Assembly (NCBI RefSeq): GCF_900105515.1
Contig: NZ_FNSY01000001.1
Coordinates: forward strand, 2,170,001-2,234,000
Direction: 5' to 3'
Origin: Streptomyces sp. 2131.1
Lineage (GTDB): Bacteria; Actinomycetota; Actinomycetes; Streptomycetales; Streptomycetaceae
DNA length: 64,000 nucleotides
Shown here: positions 25,147 through 35,777 of the stretch, piece by piece
How the letters are laid out: every line of letters begins with the position of its first letter
Numbering within the stretch: position 1 is the stretch's first letter
Made by a program: the position numbers and the translations under genes
Notes under the pieces: model-generated
Told to the model about the DNA's origin: nothing
Seen by the model: only the letters and a program-made list of their open reading frames with translations
Databases searched by the model: none

Positions 25147-25337
25147 AAGCCCCATAAGCGCGACACTCCGCCGCCCGCGTACGACTTCCGGGGCCGCACG
25201 GCCTTGCACCCTGCGTAGCCGGGAACCCTCCGCTGCATCTACGCTGCTGACCGATAGCGGGATCACCCACGAAATTCACGAGCGAAAACCGTACGTCCGG
25301 GGGAATGGCCTCCGTGAGAACGGGCAGGGGCGGGGCG

Positions 25338-26075
25338 ATGGAACAGACACACACCACCCAGACCGGCGTCGCGGCCACCCCGGGCGCGCAGCGCCGGGTG
25401 CTGGTGGTCGAGGACGACGCCACGATCGTCGATGCCATTTCCGCCCGGCTGCGGGCGGAGGGTTTCCTGGTGCAGACCGCTCTCGACGGCCCGGCGGCCG
25501 TGGACGCGGCGGAAGCCTGGCAGCCGGACCTCATGGTCCTCGACATCATGCTTCCGGGCTTCGACGGCCTGGAGGTCTGCCGCCGCGTACAGGCCCAGCG
25601 GCCGGTGCCGGTGCTGATGCTGACCGCGCGGGACGACGAGACGGACATGCTCGTCGGGCTCGGCGTCGGTGCCGACGACTACATGACCAAGCCGTTCTCG
25701 ATGCGTGAGCTGGCCGCCCGGGTGCACGTGCTGCTGCGCCGGGTGGAGCGGGCCGCGCTGGCCGCCGTGACGCCGCGCAGCGGCATACTCCGCCTCGGCG
25801 AGCTGGAGATCGACCACGCGCAGCGCCGGGTCCGGGTCCGCGCGGACGACGTGCACCTGACCCCGACCGAGTTCGACCTGCTGGTCTGCCTGGCGAACAC
25901 CCCGCGCGCGGTGCTCTCCCGGGAGCAGCTGCTCGCGGAGGTCTGGGACTGGGCGGACGCCTCGGGCACCCGGACCGTGGACAGTCACATCAAGGCGCTG
26001 CGCCGGAAGATCGGCGCGGAGCGCATCCGTACCGTGCACGGAGTCGGCTACGCCCTGGAGACCCCCGCGCCATGA
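25338..26075 (+). CDS. OmpR-family response regulator
   Basis: A 245-residue two-component response regulator. The receiver has the acidic pair in VVEDDATI, phospho-acceptor Asp69 in MVLDIMLPGFDG and Lys118 in DDYMTKPF. The winged-helix output has LTPTEFDLLVCLANTP and RTVDSHIKALRRKIG. The start is chosen at ATG 25338, behind a G-rich site; ATG 25305 would add 11 residues not typical of the family. The kinase gene overlaps by four bases. A 235-base upstream region presumably holds the promoter. Targets are unknown, but kgd, which follows the pair, could be one. Confidence 0.93.
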   Translation: MEQTHTTQTGVAATPGAQRRVLVVEDDATIVDAISARLRAEGFLVQTALDGPAAVDAAEAWQPDLMVLDIMLPGFDGLEVCRRVQAQRPVPVLMLTARDDETDMLVGLGVGADDYMTKPFSMRELAARVHVLLRRVERAALAAVTPRSGILRLGELEIDHAQRRVRVRADDVHLTPTEFDLLVCLANTPRAVLSREQLLAEVWDWADASGTRTVDSHIKALRRKIGAERIRTVHGVGYALETPAP

Positions 26076-27148
26076 CCTCGCCCGGACCGGGGCTGCGGCC
26101 GTTCTCGATCAAGGCCAAGCTGGGCACCCTGGTCGTGGTGTCGGTCTTCATCACGACCGGGCTGATCATGGTGGCCTTCCGTACGCGGACCGAGCTGCGG
26201 TTCATCACCGTGTTCTCGGTCATCGCGACCCTGCTCATCACCCAGTTCGTGGCGCACGGCCTGACCGCGCCGCTGGACGAGATGCGCGCGGTGGCCCGGT
26301 CGATCTCGCACGGGGACTACACCCGGCGGGTCAACGGGGCGGACCGGCGCGACGAACTGGGCGACCTGGCGCAGACCATCAACCTGATGGCGGACGACCT
26401 GGCTGCGGTGGACCGGCACCGCAAGGAGCTGGTGGCGAATGTCTCGCACGAACTGCGGACTCCCATCGCGGCGCTGCGAGCCGTTCTGGAGAACGTCGTG
26501 GACGGGGTGTCGTCGGCCGACCCCGAGACGATGCGGACCGCGCTGAAGCAGACGGAGCGCCTGGGCCGGCTGGTGGAGACGCTGCTCGACCTGTCCCGGC
26601 TGGACAACGGCGTGGTGACGCTGAAGGCCAACCGCTTCGAGGTGTGGCCGTATCTGTCGGGGGTGCTGAAGGAGGCGAACCTCGCCGCCGCGCACCGCCG
26701 GCTCTCCTCCGGGTCCGGCAACCACTCGCGTACGGACGTCCATCTGCACCTGGACGTGTCGCCGCCGGAGCTGACCGCGCACGCGGACGCGGAGCGGCTG
26801 CACCAGGTGGTGGCCAATCTCATCGACAACGCCGTCAAGCACAGCCCGCCGCACGGCCGGGTGACGGTGCTGGCGCGGCGCGGCCCGCAGCCGGAGTCCC
26901 TGCACCTGGAGGTCGTGGACGAGGGCCCGGGCATCCCGGAGTCCGAGCGGCACCGCGTCTTCGAGCGCTTCAACCGGGGCGACGTGGCCTCTCCGCACGG
27001 TCCGGGCAGCGACGGCGGGACGGGTCTCGGCCTGGCGATCGCGCGCTGGGCGGTGGATCTGCACGGCGGCCGGATCGGCGTGGCCGAATCTGCTCGCGGC
27101 TGCCGCATACGCGTCACTCTTCCGGGGATTCCTCAACCGCGAGGTTGA
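26072..27148 (+). CDS. Membrane sensor histidine kinase
   Basis: A 358-residue histidine kinase paired with the upstream regulator (ATGA overlap). Two adjacent membrane helices, about residues 17-36 and 43-62, leave almost no extracellular loop, so it probably senses through the membrane itself or an internal signal. HAMP follows (LTAPLDEMRAVARSISHGDY), then the phospho-His box VSHELRTP with His126, the N box LIDNAVKHSPP and the G boxes VDEGPGIP and GTGLGLAIA. The short sensor region is distinctive of intramembrane-sensing kinases. Confidence 0.93.
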   Translation: MTSPGPGLRPFSIKAKLGTLVVVSVFITTGLIMVAFRTRTELRFITVFSVIATLLITQFVAHGLTAPLDEMRAVARSISHGDYTRRVNGADRRDELGDLAQTINLMADDLAAVDRHRKELVANVSHELRTPIAALRAVLENVVDGVSSADPETMRTALKQTERLGRLVETLLDLSRLDNGVVTLKANRFEVWPYLSGVLKEANLAAAHRRLSSGSGNHSRTDVHLHLDVSPPELTAHADAERLHQVVANLIDNAVKHSPPHGRVTVLARRGPQPESLHLEVVDEGPGIPESERHRVFERFNRGDVASPHGPGSDGGTGLGLAIARWAVDLHGGRIGVAESARGCRIRVTLPGIPQPRG

Positions 27149-27195
27149 CATAGGGTTCGAACCGGAAGGGCACGTTCTGCGTGTTCTTCTCAAGG

Positions 27196-27233
27196 GGTAC
27201 GGTCCAGGGGGCCGCTGTGGCGGCCTCGCGTAC
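27196..27233 (+). terminator. Hairpin between the kinase gene and kgd
   Basis: GGTAC and GTACC enclose GGCCGC-TGTG-GCGGCC. It lies about 50 bases after the kinase stop codon and isolates kgd from the two-component operon. Confidence 0.5.
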
Positions 27234-27405
27234 CCGGAGCGAAGCGGAACCATGCTTGTTTCCCGCCATTTCCAGCGCCGAAACCCGGCTTTCGATGTGA
27301 CTTGCACGACGAAGACCTCCCCGGCCTGCAAGGAACGGCCGCGGAGGCGTAGCCTTGATTCCCGCTGTCCATCACCTTGCGAAGCGGAAGAGGGCGGTCA
27401 CCGCC

Positions 27406-30400
27406 GTGTCGTCTCAGTCCCCCAGTAACTCGAGCATCTCGACCGATCAGGCCGGCCCGGGCACCAACCCGGCCGCGGCATTCGGCGCCAATGAGTGGCT
27501 CGTCGACGAGATCTACCAGCAGTACCTCCAGGACCCGAATTCGGTCGATCGCGCCTGGTGGGACTTCTTCGCCGACTACAAGCCGGGCAAGACCGGCACG
27601 GCGGACAAGCCCGTTCCCGGCGCCGCAGCCGCGGGGGCTGCAGCGCCCGCGGCCCCGGCCGCCCCCACCGGCAACACCGCTCCGGCCTCGCCGGCGCAGC
27701 CCGCCGCCCAGGCCCCGGCGGCACCCGCCGCTCCGGCCCAGGCCGCTCCGGCCGCGCCCGCCGCCGCCCCGAAGGCTCCGGCCCAGGCCGCTCCGGCTCC
27801 GGCCGCGAAGGCCCCCGCCGCCAAGGCCCCGGCCGCGAAGGCCAAGGCCGCCGCGGACACCGAGGCCCCGGCCGGTCCCGAGTACGTGACGCTGCGCGGC
27901 CCGTCCGCCGCGGTCGCGAAGAACATGAACGCCTCGCTGGAGCTGCCCACGGCCACGTCCGTGCGCGCCGTCCCGGTGAAGCTGCTCTTCGACAACCGCA
28001 TCGTCATCAACAACCACCTCAAGCGCGCCCGCGGCGGGAAGATCTCCTTCACGCACCTCATCGGGTACGCGATGGTGCAGGCGCTCAAGGCCATGCCGGC
28101 CATGAACTACTCCTTCGCGGAGAAGGACGGCAAGCCGACCCTGGTCAAGCCGGAGCACGTCAACCTCGGCCTCGCCATCGACCTGGTGAAGCCGAACGGC
28201 GACCGCCAGCTGGTCGTCGCGGCCATCAAGAAGGCCGAGACGCTCAACTTCTTCGAGTTCTGGCAGGCGTACGAGGACATCGTCCGGCGCGCCCGCAACG
28301 GCAAGCTCGGCATGGACGACTTCACCGGCGTCACCGCCTCGCTGACCAACCCCGGCGGCATCGGCACCGTTCACTCGGTGCCCCGCCTGATGCCCGGACA
28401 GGGCCTCATCATGGGCGTCGGCGCGATGGACTACCCTGCGGAGTTCCAGGGCACCTCGCAGGACACCCTGAACAAGCTGGGCATCTCCAAGGTCATGACC
28501 CTGACCTCGACGTACGACCACCGGGTGATCCAGGGCGCCGCCTCCGGCGAGTTCCTGCGCATCCTCTCCCAGCTGCTGCTCGGCGAGAACGAGTTCTACG
28601 ACGAGATCTTCAAGGCGCTGCGCATCCCCTACGAGCCGGTCCGCTGGCTCAAGGACATCGACGCCTCGCACGACGACGACGTCACCAAGGCCGCGCGGGT
28701 CTTCGAGCTGATCCACTCCTACCGGGTCCGGGGCCACGTCATGGCCGACACCGACCCGCTGGAGTACCACCAGCGCAAGCACCCCGACCTCGACATCACC
28801 GAGCACGGCCTCACCCTGTGGGACCTGGAGCGGGACTTCGCGGTCGGCGGGTTCGCGGGCAAGTCGATGATGAAGCTCCGCGACATCCTCGGCGTGCTGC
28901 GTGAGTCGTACTGCCGCACCACCGGCATCGAGTTCATGCACATCCAGGACCCGAAGCAGCGCAAGTGGCTCCAGGACCGGGTGGAGCGCCCGCGCCCCAA
29001 GCCGGAGCGCGAGGAGCAGCTGCGCATCCTGCGCCGCCTCAACGCCGCCGAGGCGTTCGAGACGTTCCTGCAGACCAAGTACGTCGGCCAGAAGCGGTTC
29101 TCGCTGGAGGGCGGCGAGTCCGTCATCCCGCTGCTCGACGCGGTCATCGACTCCGCCGCCGAGGCCCGCCTCGACGAGGTCGTCATCGGCATGGCCCACC
29201 GCGGCCGCCTGAACGTCCTCGCGAACATCGTGGGCAAGTCGTACGCCCAGATCTTCCGCGAGTTCGAGGGCAACCTCGACCCGCGCTCGATGCACGGCTC
29301 CGGCGACGTGAAGTACCACCTGGGCGCCGAGGGCACCTTCACCGGCCTGGACGGCGAGCAGATCAAGGTCTCGCTGGCCGCCAACCCCTCGCACCTGGAG
29401 GCGGTCGACCCGGTTCTGGAGGGCATCGCCCGCGCCAAGCAGGACATCATCAACAAGGGCGGCACGGACTTCACCGTCCTGCCCATCGCGCTCCACGGCG
29501 ACGCGGCCTTCGCGGGCCAGGGCGTCGTCGCCGAGACGCTCAACATGTCGCAGCTGCGCGGCTACCGCACCGGCGGCACCGTGCACGTGGTGATCAACAA
29601 CCAGGTCGGCTTCACCGCCGCCCCGGAGTCCTCGCGCTCCTCCATGTACGCCACCGACGTGGCGCGCATGATCGAGGCGCCGATCATCCACGTCAACGGC
29701 GACGACCCCGAGGCCGTCGTCCGGGTGGCGCGGCTCGCCTTCGAGTTCCGCCAGGCGTTCAACAAGGACGTCGTCATCGACCTCATCTGCTACCGCCGCC
29801 GCGGTCACAACGAGGGCGACAACCCGGAGTTCACCAACCCGCAGATGTACACCCTGATCGACAAGAAGCGCTCGGTGCGCAAGCTCTACACCGAGTCCCT
29901 CATCGGTCGCGGCGACATCACCCTGGAAGAGGCGGAGCAGGCGCTCCAGGACTTCCAGGGCCAGCTGGAGAAGGTCTTCGCCGAGGTCCGCGAGGCCACC
30001 TCGCAGCCGGCGCAGCCGCACGTCTCCGACCCGCAGGCCCACTTCCCGGTCGCCGTGAACACCGCGGTCTCCGCCGAGGTCGTCAAGCGGATCGCCGAGT
30101 CCCAGGTCAACATCCCCGAGTCGATCACCGTGCACCCGCGCCTGATGCCGCAGATGCAGCGCCGTGCCGCCTCGGTGGAGAACGGCACGATCGACTGGGG
30201 CATGGGCGAGACCCTGGCCATCGGTTCGCTGCTGATGGAGGGCACCCCGGTCCGGCTCGCCGGCCAGGACAGCCGCCGCGGCACCTTCGGCCAGCGCCAC
30301 GCGGTGCTCGTCGACCAGGTCACGGGCGAGGACTACACCCCGCTCCTCTACCTGACGGACGACCAGGCCCGTTACAACGTCTACGACTCGCTCCTCAGCG

Positions 30401-31239
30401 AGTACGCGGCGATGGGCTTCGAGTACGGCTACTCGCTGGCCCGTCCGGAGTCGCTGGTCATCTGGGAGGCCCAGTTCGGTGACTTCGTCAACGGCGCGCA
30501 GACCGTCGTCGACGAGTTCATCTCCTCGGCCGAGCAGAAGTGGGGCCAGACCTCCGGCGTCACGCTGCTCCTGCCGCACGGATACGAGGGCCAGGGCCCG
30601 GACCACTCGTCCGCCCGCCCGGAGCGCTTCCTCCAGATGTGCGCGCAGGACAACATGACGGTCGCGATGCCGACCCTGCCGTCGAACTACTTCCACCTCC
30701 TGCGGTGGCAGGTGCACAACCCGCACCACAAGCCGCTGATCGTCTTCACCCCGAAGTCGATGCTCCGCCTGAAGGCGGCCGCCTCCAAGGTGGAGGAGTT
30801 CACGACCGGCGGCTTCCGTCCGGTCATCGGCGACGACTCGGTCGACCCGAGCGCCGTCCGCAAGGTCGTCTTCTGCGCCGGCAAGGTCTACTACGACCTC
30901 GAAGCCGAGCGCCAGAAGCGCGGCGTCACGGACACCGCGATCATCCGTCTGGAGCGCCTGTACCCGCTGCCGGGTGCCGAGATCCAGGCCGAGATCGCCA
31001 AGTACCCGAACGCGGCGAAGTACCTGTGGGCCCAGGAGGAGCCGGCCAACCAGGGCGCCTGGCCGTTCATCGCCCTCAACCTGATCGACCACCTGGACCT
31101 GGCCGTCGGCGCGGACGTCCCGCACGGCGAGCGCCTGCGCCGGATCTCCCGCCCGCACGGCTCGTCCCCGGCGGTCGGCTCGGCCAAGCGCCACCAGGCG
31201 GAGCAGACCCAGCTGGTCGAGGAGGTCTTCGAGGCCTGA
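27406..31239 (+). CDS. kgd: Multifunctional 2-oxoglutarate decarboxylase/dehydrogenase Kgd
   Basis: A 1277-residue actinobacterial fusion enzyme of the TCA cycle. A short helix (residues about 28-60, [20 protein letters not shown]) precedes an Ala/Pro linker. A dihydrolipoyl-succinyltransferase-like domain (about 160-400, with [13 protein letters not shown] near 372) lacks its own lipoyl domain. The thiamine-diphosphate E1 domain (about 420-1277) shows [30 protein letters not shown] and [15 protein letters not shown]. It decarboxylates 2-oxoglutarate and, with lipoylated E2 and E3 proteins, makes succinyl-CoA. In mycobacteria GarA inhibits it. I chose GTG 27406; TTG 27355 would add 17 residues. 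A strong terminator follows. Confidence 0.97.
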   Translation: MSSQSPSNSSISTDQAGPGTNPAAAFGANEWLVDEIYQQYLQDPNSVDRAWWDFFADYKPGKTGTADKPVPGAAAAGAAAPAAPAAPTGNTAPASPAQPAAQAPAAPAAPAQAAPAAPAAAPKAPAQAAPAPAAKAPAAKAPAAKAKAAADTEAPAGPEYVTLRGPSAAVAKNMNASLELPTATSVRAVPVKLLFDNRIVINNHLKRARGGKISFTHLIGYAMVQALKAMPAMNYSFAEKDGKPTLVKPEHVNLGLAIDLVKPNGDRQLVVAAIKKAETLNFFEFWQAYEDIVRRARNGKLGMDDFTGVTASLTNPGGIGTVHSVPRLMPGQGLIMGVGAMDYPAEFQGTSQDTLNKLGISKVMTLTSTYDHRVIQGAASGEFLRILSQLLLGENEFYDEIFKALRIPYEPVRWLKDIDASHDDDVTKAARVFELIHSYRVRGHVMADTDPLEYHQRKHPDLDITEHGLTLWDLERDFAVGGFAGKSMMKLRDILGVLRESYCRTTGIEFMHIQDPKQRKWLQDRVERPRPKPEREEQLRILRRLNAAEAFETFLQTKYVGQKRFSLEGGESVIPLLDAVIDSAAEARLDEVVIGMAHRGRLNVLANIVGKSYAQIFREFEGNLDPRSMHGSGDVKYHLGAEGTFTGLDGEQIKVSLAANPSHLEAVDPVLEGIARAKQDIINKGGTDFTVLPIALHGDAAFAGQGVVAETLNMSQLRGYRTGGTVHVVINNQVGFTAAPESSRSSMYATDVARMIEAPIIHVNGDDPEAVVRVARLAFEFRQAFNKDVVIDLICYRRRGHNEGDNPEFTNPQMYTLIDKKRSVRKLYTESLIGRGDITLEEAEQALQDFQGQLEKVFAEVREATSQPAQPHVSDPQAHFPVAVNTAVSAEVVKRIAESQVNIPESITVHPRLMPQMQRRAASVENGTIDWGMGETLAIGSLLMEGTPVRLAGQDSRRGTFGQRHAVLVDQVTGEDYTPLLYLTDDQARYNVYDSLLSEYAAMGFEYGYSLARPESLVIWEAQFGDFVNGAQTVVDEFISSAEQKWGQTSGVTLLLPHGYEGQGPDHSSARPERFLQMCAQDNMTVAMPTLPSNYFHLLRWQVHNPHHKPLIVFTPKSMLRLKAAASKVEEFTTGGFRPVIGDDSVDPSAVRKVVFCAGKVYYDLEAERQKRGVTDTAIIRLERLYPLPGAEIQAEIAKYPNAAKYLWAQEEPANQGAWPFIALNLIDHLDLAVGADVPHGERLRRISRPHGSSPAVGSAKRHQAEQTQLVEEVFEA

Positions 31240-31256
31240 CCGGCGACCCGGCACGA

Positions 31257-31303
31257 ACCAGGGGCCCGTCCCGCGAGATGAATCGCGGGGCGGGCCCCTT
31301 GGT
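31257..31303. terminator. Bidirectional terminator between kgd and fxsT
   Basis: A stem of about 19 bases (arms starting CCAGGGGCCCGTCCCGCGA) around GATGAA, ending in a short T/G tract. It lies between the convergent kgd and STAND/TPR genes and could serve both strands. Confidence 0.85.
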
Positions 31304-31317
31304 GTCTTCCGGCCGGC

Positions 31318-34308
31318 TCAGATGGTCAGCGGCTCGAAGTCCCAGTAGGGACGGTTGCGGGAGCGGGCCGAGACGGTGTGGACGTGCTGGGCACCCAGGG
31401 TGGTCGCCAAGTCCTCCAGGGCCTCGTTCTCGATCTTCTCGGCCTTCTGCCGGTCACGGAGACCGCGCAGGTCGGCGGCGTGGGCGATACGGGCGGACAG
31501 CGTCAGCGGGTGGGTCCGGCCCAGGACCTCCATGGCGCGGGTGATGACGGAGTCCGTCAGCGCCGCCGCCCCCTCGGGGTCGCCCACGAGGTTCCGCAAC
31601 GCCGAGGCGTTGATGGCGCAGCCCAGCGTCCACGGGTGGTTCTCGCCGACGGCCTGCTCCATGCCGGCCAGCGCCTCCTCCAGGAGCACGTGGGCGTGGT
31701 CCCTCTCCCCCACGTTGCGCAGGATCAACGCGTGGTTGGACCGGGTGCCCACCACGTACGGGTGTTCCTCACCGAGCATGTCCGCGTACCCGTTCACGAC
31801 CTTCTCGCTTATGGCCCGGGCCTGGTCGATGTTGCCGTGTTCGCGGGCGAAGCAGCTCTGTCCTGCGGCGAACATCATCGTCAGCGGGTCGTTCTCGCCC
31901 AGGACGCGTTCGCAGCGTTCGAGGACGCGGGTGAACAGGGCGGCGGCCTTGGCGCGTTCACCGTTGCGGTAGTGGCAGAGCGCGAGGTTGTGCTCGGCGC
32001 GCAGGGTCTGCGGGTTGTCGGTCCCCAGGACGCGCCGGTGCACCTGGACGCTCTGGTTCTGCAGGGAGAGCGCCTCGTTGTAGCGGCCCAGGAGCCGCAG
32101 ATCGGTGGAGTAGTGGATCTCGGAGTAGAGGGTCCAGGCGTGCCGTTGCCGCAGGAGCTGACGGCGGGCGTCCAGCGTCCGGCCGTTCAGTTCCAGGGCC
32201 TCTGTGTACCTGCCCAGCAGCCGGAGCGTCATGGCCAGGTTGTTCTGCGCGTTGAGCGTGCGGGAATCCTGGTCGCCCAGGAGTTCCCGGTAACCGGCCA
32301 AAACCCAGCCGGAGATGTCCAGCGCCTCGTCGTACCGGGCGAGACCACGCAGGTCGGCGGCCAGTCCGGATGCGGCGCGCAGGTGTTCCAGGTCGTGGAT
32401 GCCGCGTTCGGCGCGCAGGTGGTCCACGGCGGCGCGTTCGATGGCCTCGGTCGCGGCGTAGTCACCGACGGCCCTGAGCAGGTTGGCGTAGTGGTAGCTG
32501 AGGTCCCAGATCCGGGAGTGGTTCTCACCGAACATCTCCCGCCAGGCGACCATGGCGCGTTCACCCAGTTTGATACCCGCCCGGTACTCCCCAGACAGGT
32601 ACATGTAGCGCAGACAGTTGAGAACCAGGGTCTGCACGGCCGGGTCGGTGCTCTTGAGTACGTCGGCCCACTTCAGGTGCGGGGTGATCTCGGCGTACGC
32701 GGGCCACAGACGGGTGTCGGTGGGGCGGCCGGGGTCCGCCGCGGCGAGAGCGCGCCTGACCACATCGATGAACTCCTGCCGGTTCTCCTCCGACATGTCG
32801 TGGCCCACGATCTGGTGGACCATGCGGTGCATGTAGAGGGACTCCCCGGAGGATGCCGCTTCGATGCCCGATTCATGGGATTCCAGCCGCACCACGGAGT
32901 ACTGGCGGAGCTGGTTGATCGCCTTGTTCCACAGCAGGGGGTCGCTCATCAGCCCGGAGACCTGTTCCGGCAGGTCCCCTGGCGGCATCTCCTTCAGCAG
33001 CCGTACGGGGATGGAGCCGGGTGCGAAGAAGCTGCACAGGCGCAGCAGGTCGACGGACTCGGGGACGGTGTCCCTGAGCTTGTTCAGCAGTATCGACCAG
33101 GCGGTCTGGAAGGCGAGCGGGAAGTCGGCGGAGACCTTGACGACGTCCTGGTCGATGCCGCCTTCGAGGAGTTCGATGTACTCCTCCACCGACAGGTCCG
33201 AGTCGTTGAGCCACCCGGCGGTCTGGTCGAGGAGCAGCGGCAGGTCTTCGAGCGCCTCGGCGAGCTGGTCGGCCTCCGCCGGGGTCAGGCGGGGGGCGCG
33301 GCGGCGGATGAAGGCCACGGACTCGTCGCGCCGGTAGACGGGCACCTCGACGAGGTTGCTGTTGTGCTCGCTCCACTCCGGGTTGCGGGAGGTGATCAGG
33401 ACGTGTCCCGGGCCGGTGGGCACCAGGTCCCAGATCTGGTCGGGCTCGTCGGCACCGTCGAGGATGAGCAGCCAGTGGGCGTGCGGGTCGCCGCGGCGCA
33501 GCGAGTCGCGTACGGCGCGGAGCCGTTCGCCGTATTCGGCGCCGGTGGACAGGCCCAGTTCGGGGGCGAGTTCGGCGAGCTTCTGCCGGTAGATCGCGCG
33601 GCGGTCGGCGGGCACCCACCAGACCACGTCGTACTCGGAGCCGAAGCGGTAGACGTATTCGGCGGCCAGTTGCGTCTTGCCGACGCCCGACATGCCGTGC
33701 AGGGTCACGACTCCGGCGCCGGGGCCCGACTCCTGGAGGGCCCGGTAGGCGTCGGTGAGCAGTTGCTCGCGGCCGGTGAAGCGGATGTTGCGGCGCGGCA
33801 CCCCGCCCCACACCTGCGGGGTGTCGGCGGGGAAGCGCGGGCCCGGTGCGCTGTCGGCGTCGGGAAGGGGGTCGGTGGGCAGGCCGAGCCGGGCCAGGAG
33901 ACGCCGCTCCGCCTCCGCCGCACCGACGTTGGTGAGGTCGGCCGCGCCGAAGGCGGAGGTGGCACCGGGCAGCGCCGACGTGGTGACGCAGACTGCCGCG
34001 AACCGGTCGGGGTCAGGGGCCACTTCGGAACGCAGCGCCCTGTTCCATTCATCGTGGCTGCGGGGGCCGAGCTGGAAGTACCAGTCGCTGAGCACCACCA
34101 GGACGCGTCCGCGCGCCAGCGTCAGATCCCGCAGCGACTCCTCCAGCGGGATCGAGACCGGCGGGTCCCATCGCTGCTGGACGACGGTGACGCCACGCCG
34201 CTCCAGGCGGTCCGCGATCCACGCCGCCCAGGCGCGGTTGAACCCGGCGAAACTGATCGTGACGGTGTTCGCCCCGGTCACTCCAACTGGCTTACGCGTT
34301 CCGGGCAT
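31318..34308 (-). CDS. fxsT: FxSxx-COOH system TIR-like/STAND/TPR protein
   Basis: A 996-residue protein I recognise as the tetratricopeptide-repeat protein of FxSxx-COOH RiPP loci. Residues about 15-140 are TIR-like (VTISFAGFNRAWAAWIADRL, then LVVLSDWYFQLG with Glu87 in HDEW). The STAND/NB-ARC ATPase follows: Walker A GMSGVGKTQLAAEYV at 205-219, Walker B LLILDGAD near 275, and HVLITSRNPEW as sensor. From about 560 the protein is TPR repeats (RYDEALDISGWVL, RYNEALSLQNQSV). STAND proteins oligomerise when the repeats bind a ligand, here plausibly the modified FxsA peptide or its target. ATG 34308 has no strong ribosome site. It is last in the cluster. Confidence 0.85.
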   Translation of the reverse strand: MPGTRKPVGVTGANTVTISFAGFNRAWAAWIADRLERRGVTVVQQRWDPPVSIPLEESLRDLTLARGRVLVVLSDWYFQLGPRSHDEWNRALRSEVAPDPDRFAAVCVTTSALPGATSAFGAADLTNVGAAEAERRLLARLGLPTDPLPDADSAPGPRFPADTPQVWGGVPRRNIRFTGREQLLTDAYRALQESGPGAGVVTLHGMSGVGKTQLAAEYVYRFGSEYDVVWWVPADRRAIYRQKLAELAPELGLSTGAEYGERLRAVRDSLRRGDPHAHWLLILDGADEPDQIWDLVPTGPGHVLITSRNPEWSEHNSNLVEVPVYRRDESVAFIRRRAPRLTPAEADQLAEALEDLPLLLDQTAGWLNDSDLSVEEYIELLEGGIDQDVVKVSADFPLAFQTAWSILLNKLRDTVPESVDLLRLCSFFAPGSIPVRLLKEMPPGDLPEQVSGLMSDPLLWNKAINQLRQYSVVRLESHESGIEAASSGESLYMHRMVHQIVGHDMSEENRQEFIDVVRRALAAADPGRPTDTRLWPAYAEITPHLKWADVLKSTDPAVQTLVLNCLRYMYLSGEYRAGIKLGERAMVAWREMFGENHSRIWDLSYHYANLLRAVGDYAATEAIERAAVDHLRAERGIHDLEHLRAASGLAADLRGLARYDEALDISGWVLAGYRELLGDQDSRTLNAQNNLAMTLRLLGRYTEALELNGRTLDARRQLLRQRHAWTLYSEIHYSTDLRLLGRYNEALSLQNQSVQVHRRVLGTDNPQTLRAEHNLALCHYRNGERAKAAALFTRVLERCERVLGENDPLTMMFAAGQSCFAREHGNIDQARAISEKVVNGYADMLGEEHPYVVGTRSNHALILRNVGERDHAHVLLEEALAGMEQAVGENHPWTLGCAINASALRNLVGDPEGAAALTDSVITRAMEVLGRTHPLTLSARIAHAADLRGLRDRQKAEKIENEALEDLATTLGAQHVHTVSARSRNRPYWDFEPLTI

Positions 34309-34388
34309 TCAACCGTCTCCCTGCCTCGATACGAGCCTTGTCAACATACACCGGAGCCTTGGTCGCTCCAGCGGAAATCGCGGGCCGC

Positions 34389-35777
34389 TCACTTCCGTCG
34401 CGAGCCGTTCCTCTGCTGCCATATCACCTTGGCGGTACTCACGTACGCCTGTGCGCGCGCGAGGTGCCCGGGGGGAGGCGGAGAATCGTCCAGACGGTGG
34501 TAGACCGTGATCATCTCGTTGACCAGGGTCCGGCCCGCGGGGGTGAGCGCCGCCGATCCGGCCAGGACGGGCAGCGCGGCGCCGACCTGTTCGCGGCACC
34601 GGGCGTGCTCGGCCCAGGCGAGGTCGCGGTGGGTGACCCGTTGCGCGTGCAGGGCGAACCGCTGCCAGTAGTCGGCGAGCGCCAGGTGCGAGTAGGCGCC
34701 CTGGAGGAGGCCGTCGAAGGGGCGGGGGTCGGGGCGCCAGGGGGCGAAGTACCGCTCGGCCCCGTCCTCCCGGTGCAGGGGGCACAGGACGCTGAGAGCG
34801 GCCAGCTTGGTGTGCTGGAGTTCATGGACGAGCGTCGCCGCGAAGTAGGCGGAGGTGGCCGGCTTACTGCTCAGCACGGCTCCGAACGCCTCACGCCTGG
34901 TTCCGCTGCAGTGTGCCGCGCTGTCTCCTTCGGGTCCGGTCCCGGTCGGGTGCCCCAGCGGAACGACGCAGCGCAGCAGTACGGCCGCTTCCGTGAGGCG
35001 GTGTTCGCCGCCGACCCGGAGCAGGGGCTCCACGCCCGACCAGGAGGCCGCCCACTCCTTGCGCTCGTGGTCACCGACGTGCGTGGCCCCGCCGAATCCG
35101 TGGTGCGGCTGCCCGCCGTCGTCCATGCCGTACGGGTCGACGTCGTCCAGCGACACGGGCCCGTTGCCGGGGACCACCTCGGGCAGCACGAGTACGGGGA
35201 GCCAGCGGGGGTCGGTGGAGGTCATCGTCCGGTCCGGCTGGCACCTGACCATCAGCTCCGGGCCCTCCTGCGGGCGCACCTTCAGCACATCGTTGCCGTA
35301 GACCAGTTCGGCCCGGCCCTCACCGACCTGGACGGCCCCCAGCGTCGGCAGGCAGATCAGCCCACCCCTGGGGGCGAGCCGGGTACGGAACCCCACCCCC
35401 GCCCGCACCGCCCCCGCCGCCGCCAGCGCGGTCAGGTGCGCCAGGTCCGCGCGGAGGTCCGGGCCGGCGGGGGCGCCGGAGGTGAGGCCGCCCAGCAGGC
35501 GCCCGGCCCAGGGGCCCGCCAGGGGGTGGAACAGGACGGTGCGTACCGCGGCCCGGTCCGCGAGTTCGGCGGTTTCGAGGAGGGCCCAGTCCTCGCGGAG
35601 CCGGTCCAGCAGCCCGGGTGGGCAGACCGTGGCGGGTGCGGCCTCCGCCGAGTCGAGCACGGCGCGCAGGAGGACGAGGCGGCGGGTGTCCTGGTCGCGG
35701 GCGAGCAGCCCGAGAGACGCGGCGTCGCCCTCGGTGCGGCCGAGCTGGCGCAGGACGTGGTCGGGGACGGGGCTCAT
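34389..35777 (-). CDS. HExxH-motif peptide-modifying protein
   Basis: A 462-residue protein of the HExxH family linked to radical-SAM RiPP clusters. His318-Glu-Leu-Gln-His322 occurs in TLVHELQHTKLAALSVL, and DDVDPYGMDDGGQPHHGF is a conserved segment before it. The family was first called a putative peptide modifier and is now often annotated as a 2-oxoglutarate-dependent peptide beta-hydroxylase. In many homologous loci this domain is fused to FxsB; here it is separate, its ATG overlapping the fxsB stop codon (ATGA). It probably hydroxylates FxsA. The enzyme type is inferred from family naming, not from assays. Confidence 0.8.
   Translation of the reverse strand: MSPVPDHVLRQLGRTEGDAASLGLLARDQDTRRLVLLRAVLDSAEAAPATVCPPGLLDRLREDWALLETAELADRAAVRTVLFHPLAGPWAGRLLGGLTSGAPAGPDLRADLAHLTALAAAGAVRAGVGFRTRLAPRGGLICLPTLGAVQVGEGRAELVYGNDVLKVRPQEGPELMVRCQPDRTMTSTDPRWLPVLVLPEVVPGNGPVSLDDVDPYGMDDGGQPHHGFGGATHVGDHERKEWAASWSGVEPLLRVGGEHRLTEAAVLLRCVVPLGHPTGTGPEGDSAAHCSGTRREAFGAVLSSKPATSAYFAATLVHELQHTKLAALSVLCPLHREDGAERYFAPWRPDPRPFDGLLQGAYSHLALADYWQRFALHAQRVTHRDLAWAEHARCREQVGAALPVLAGSAALTPAGRTLVNEMITVYHRLDDSPPPPGHLARAQAYVSTAKVIWQQRNGSRRK

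Noticed and set aside
27190..31254. A 1354-codon open frame opposite kgd
   Set aside because: The plus strand encodes Kgd with unbroken catalytic motifs; the minus frame has no recognisable feature or ribosome site.
31378..34503. A 1041-codon open frame opposite the STAND/TPR gene
   Set aside because: Val/Gly/Gln-rich shadow; the minus strand carries Walker and TPR motifs.
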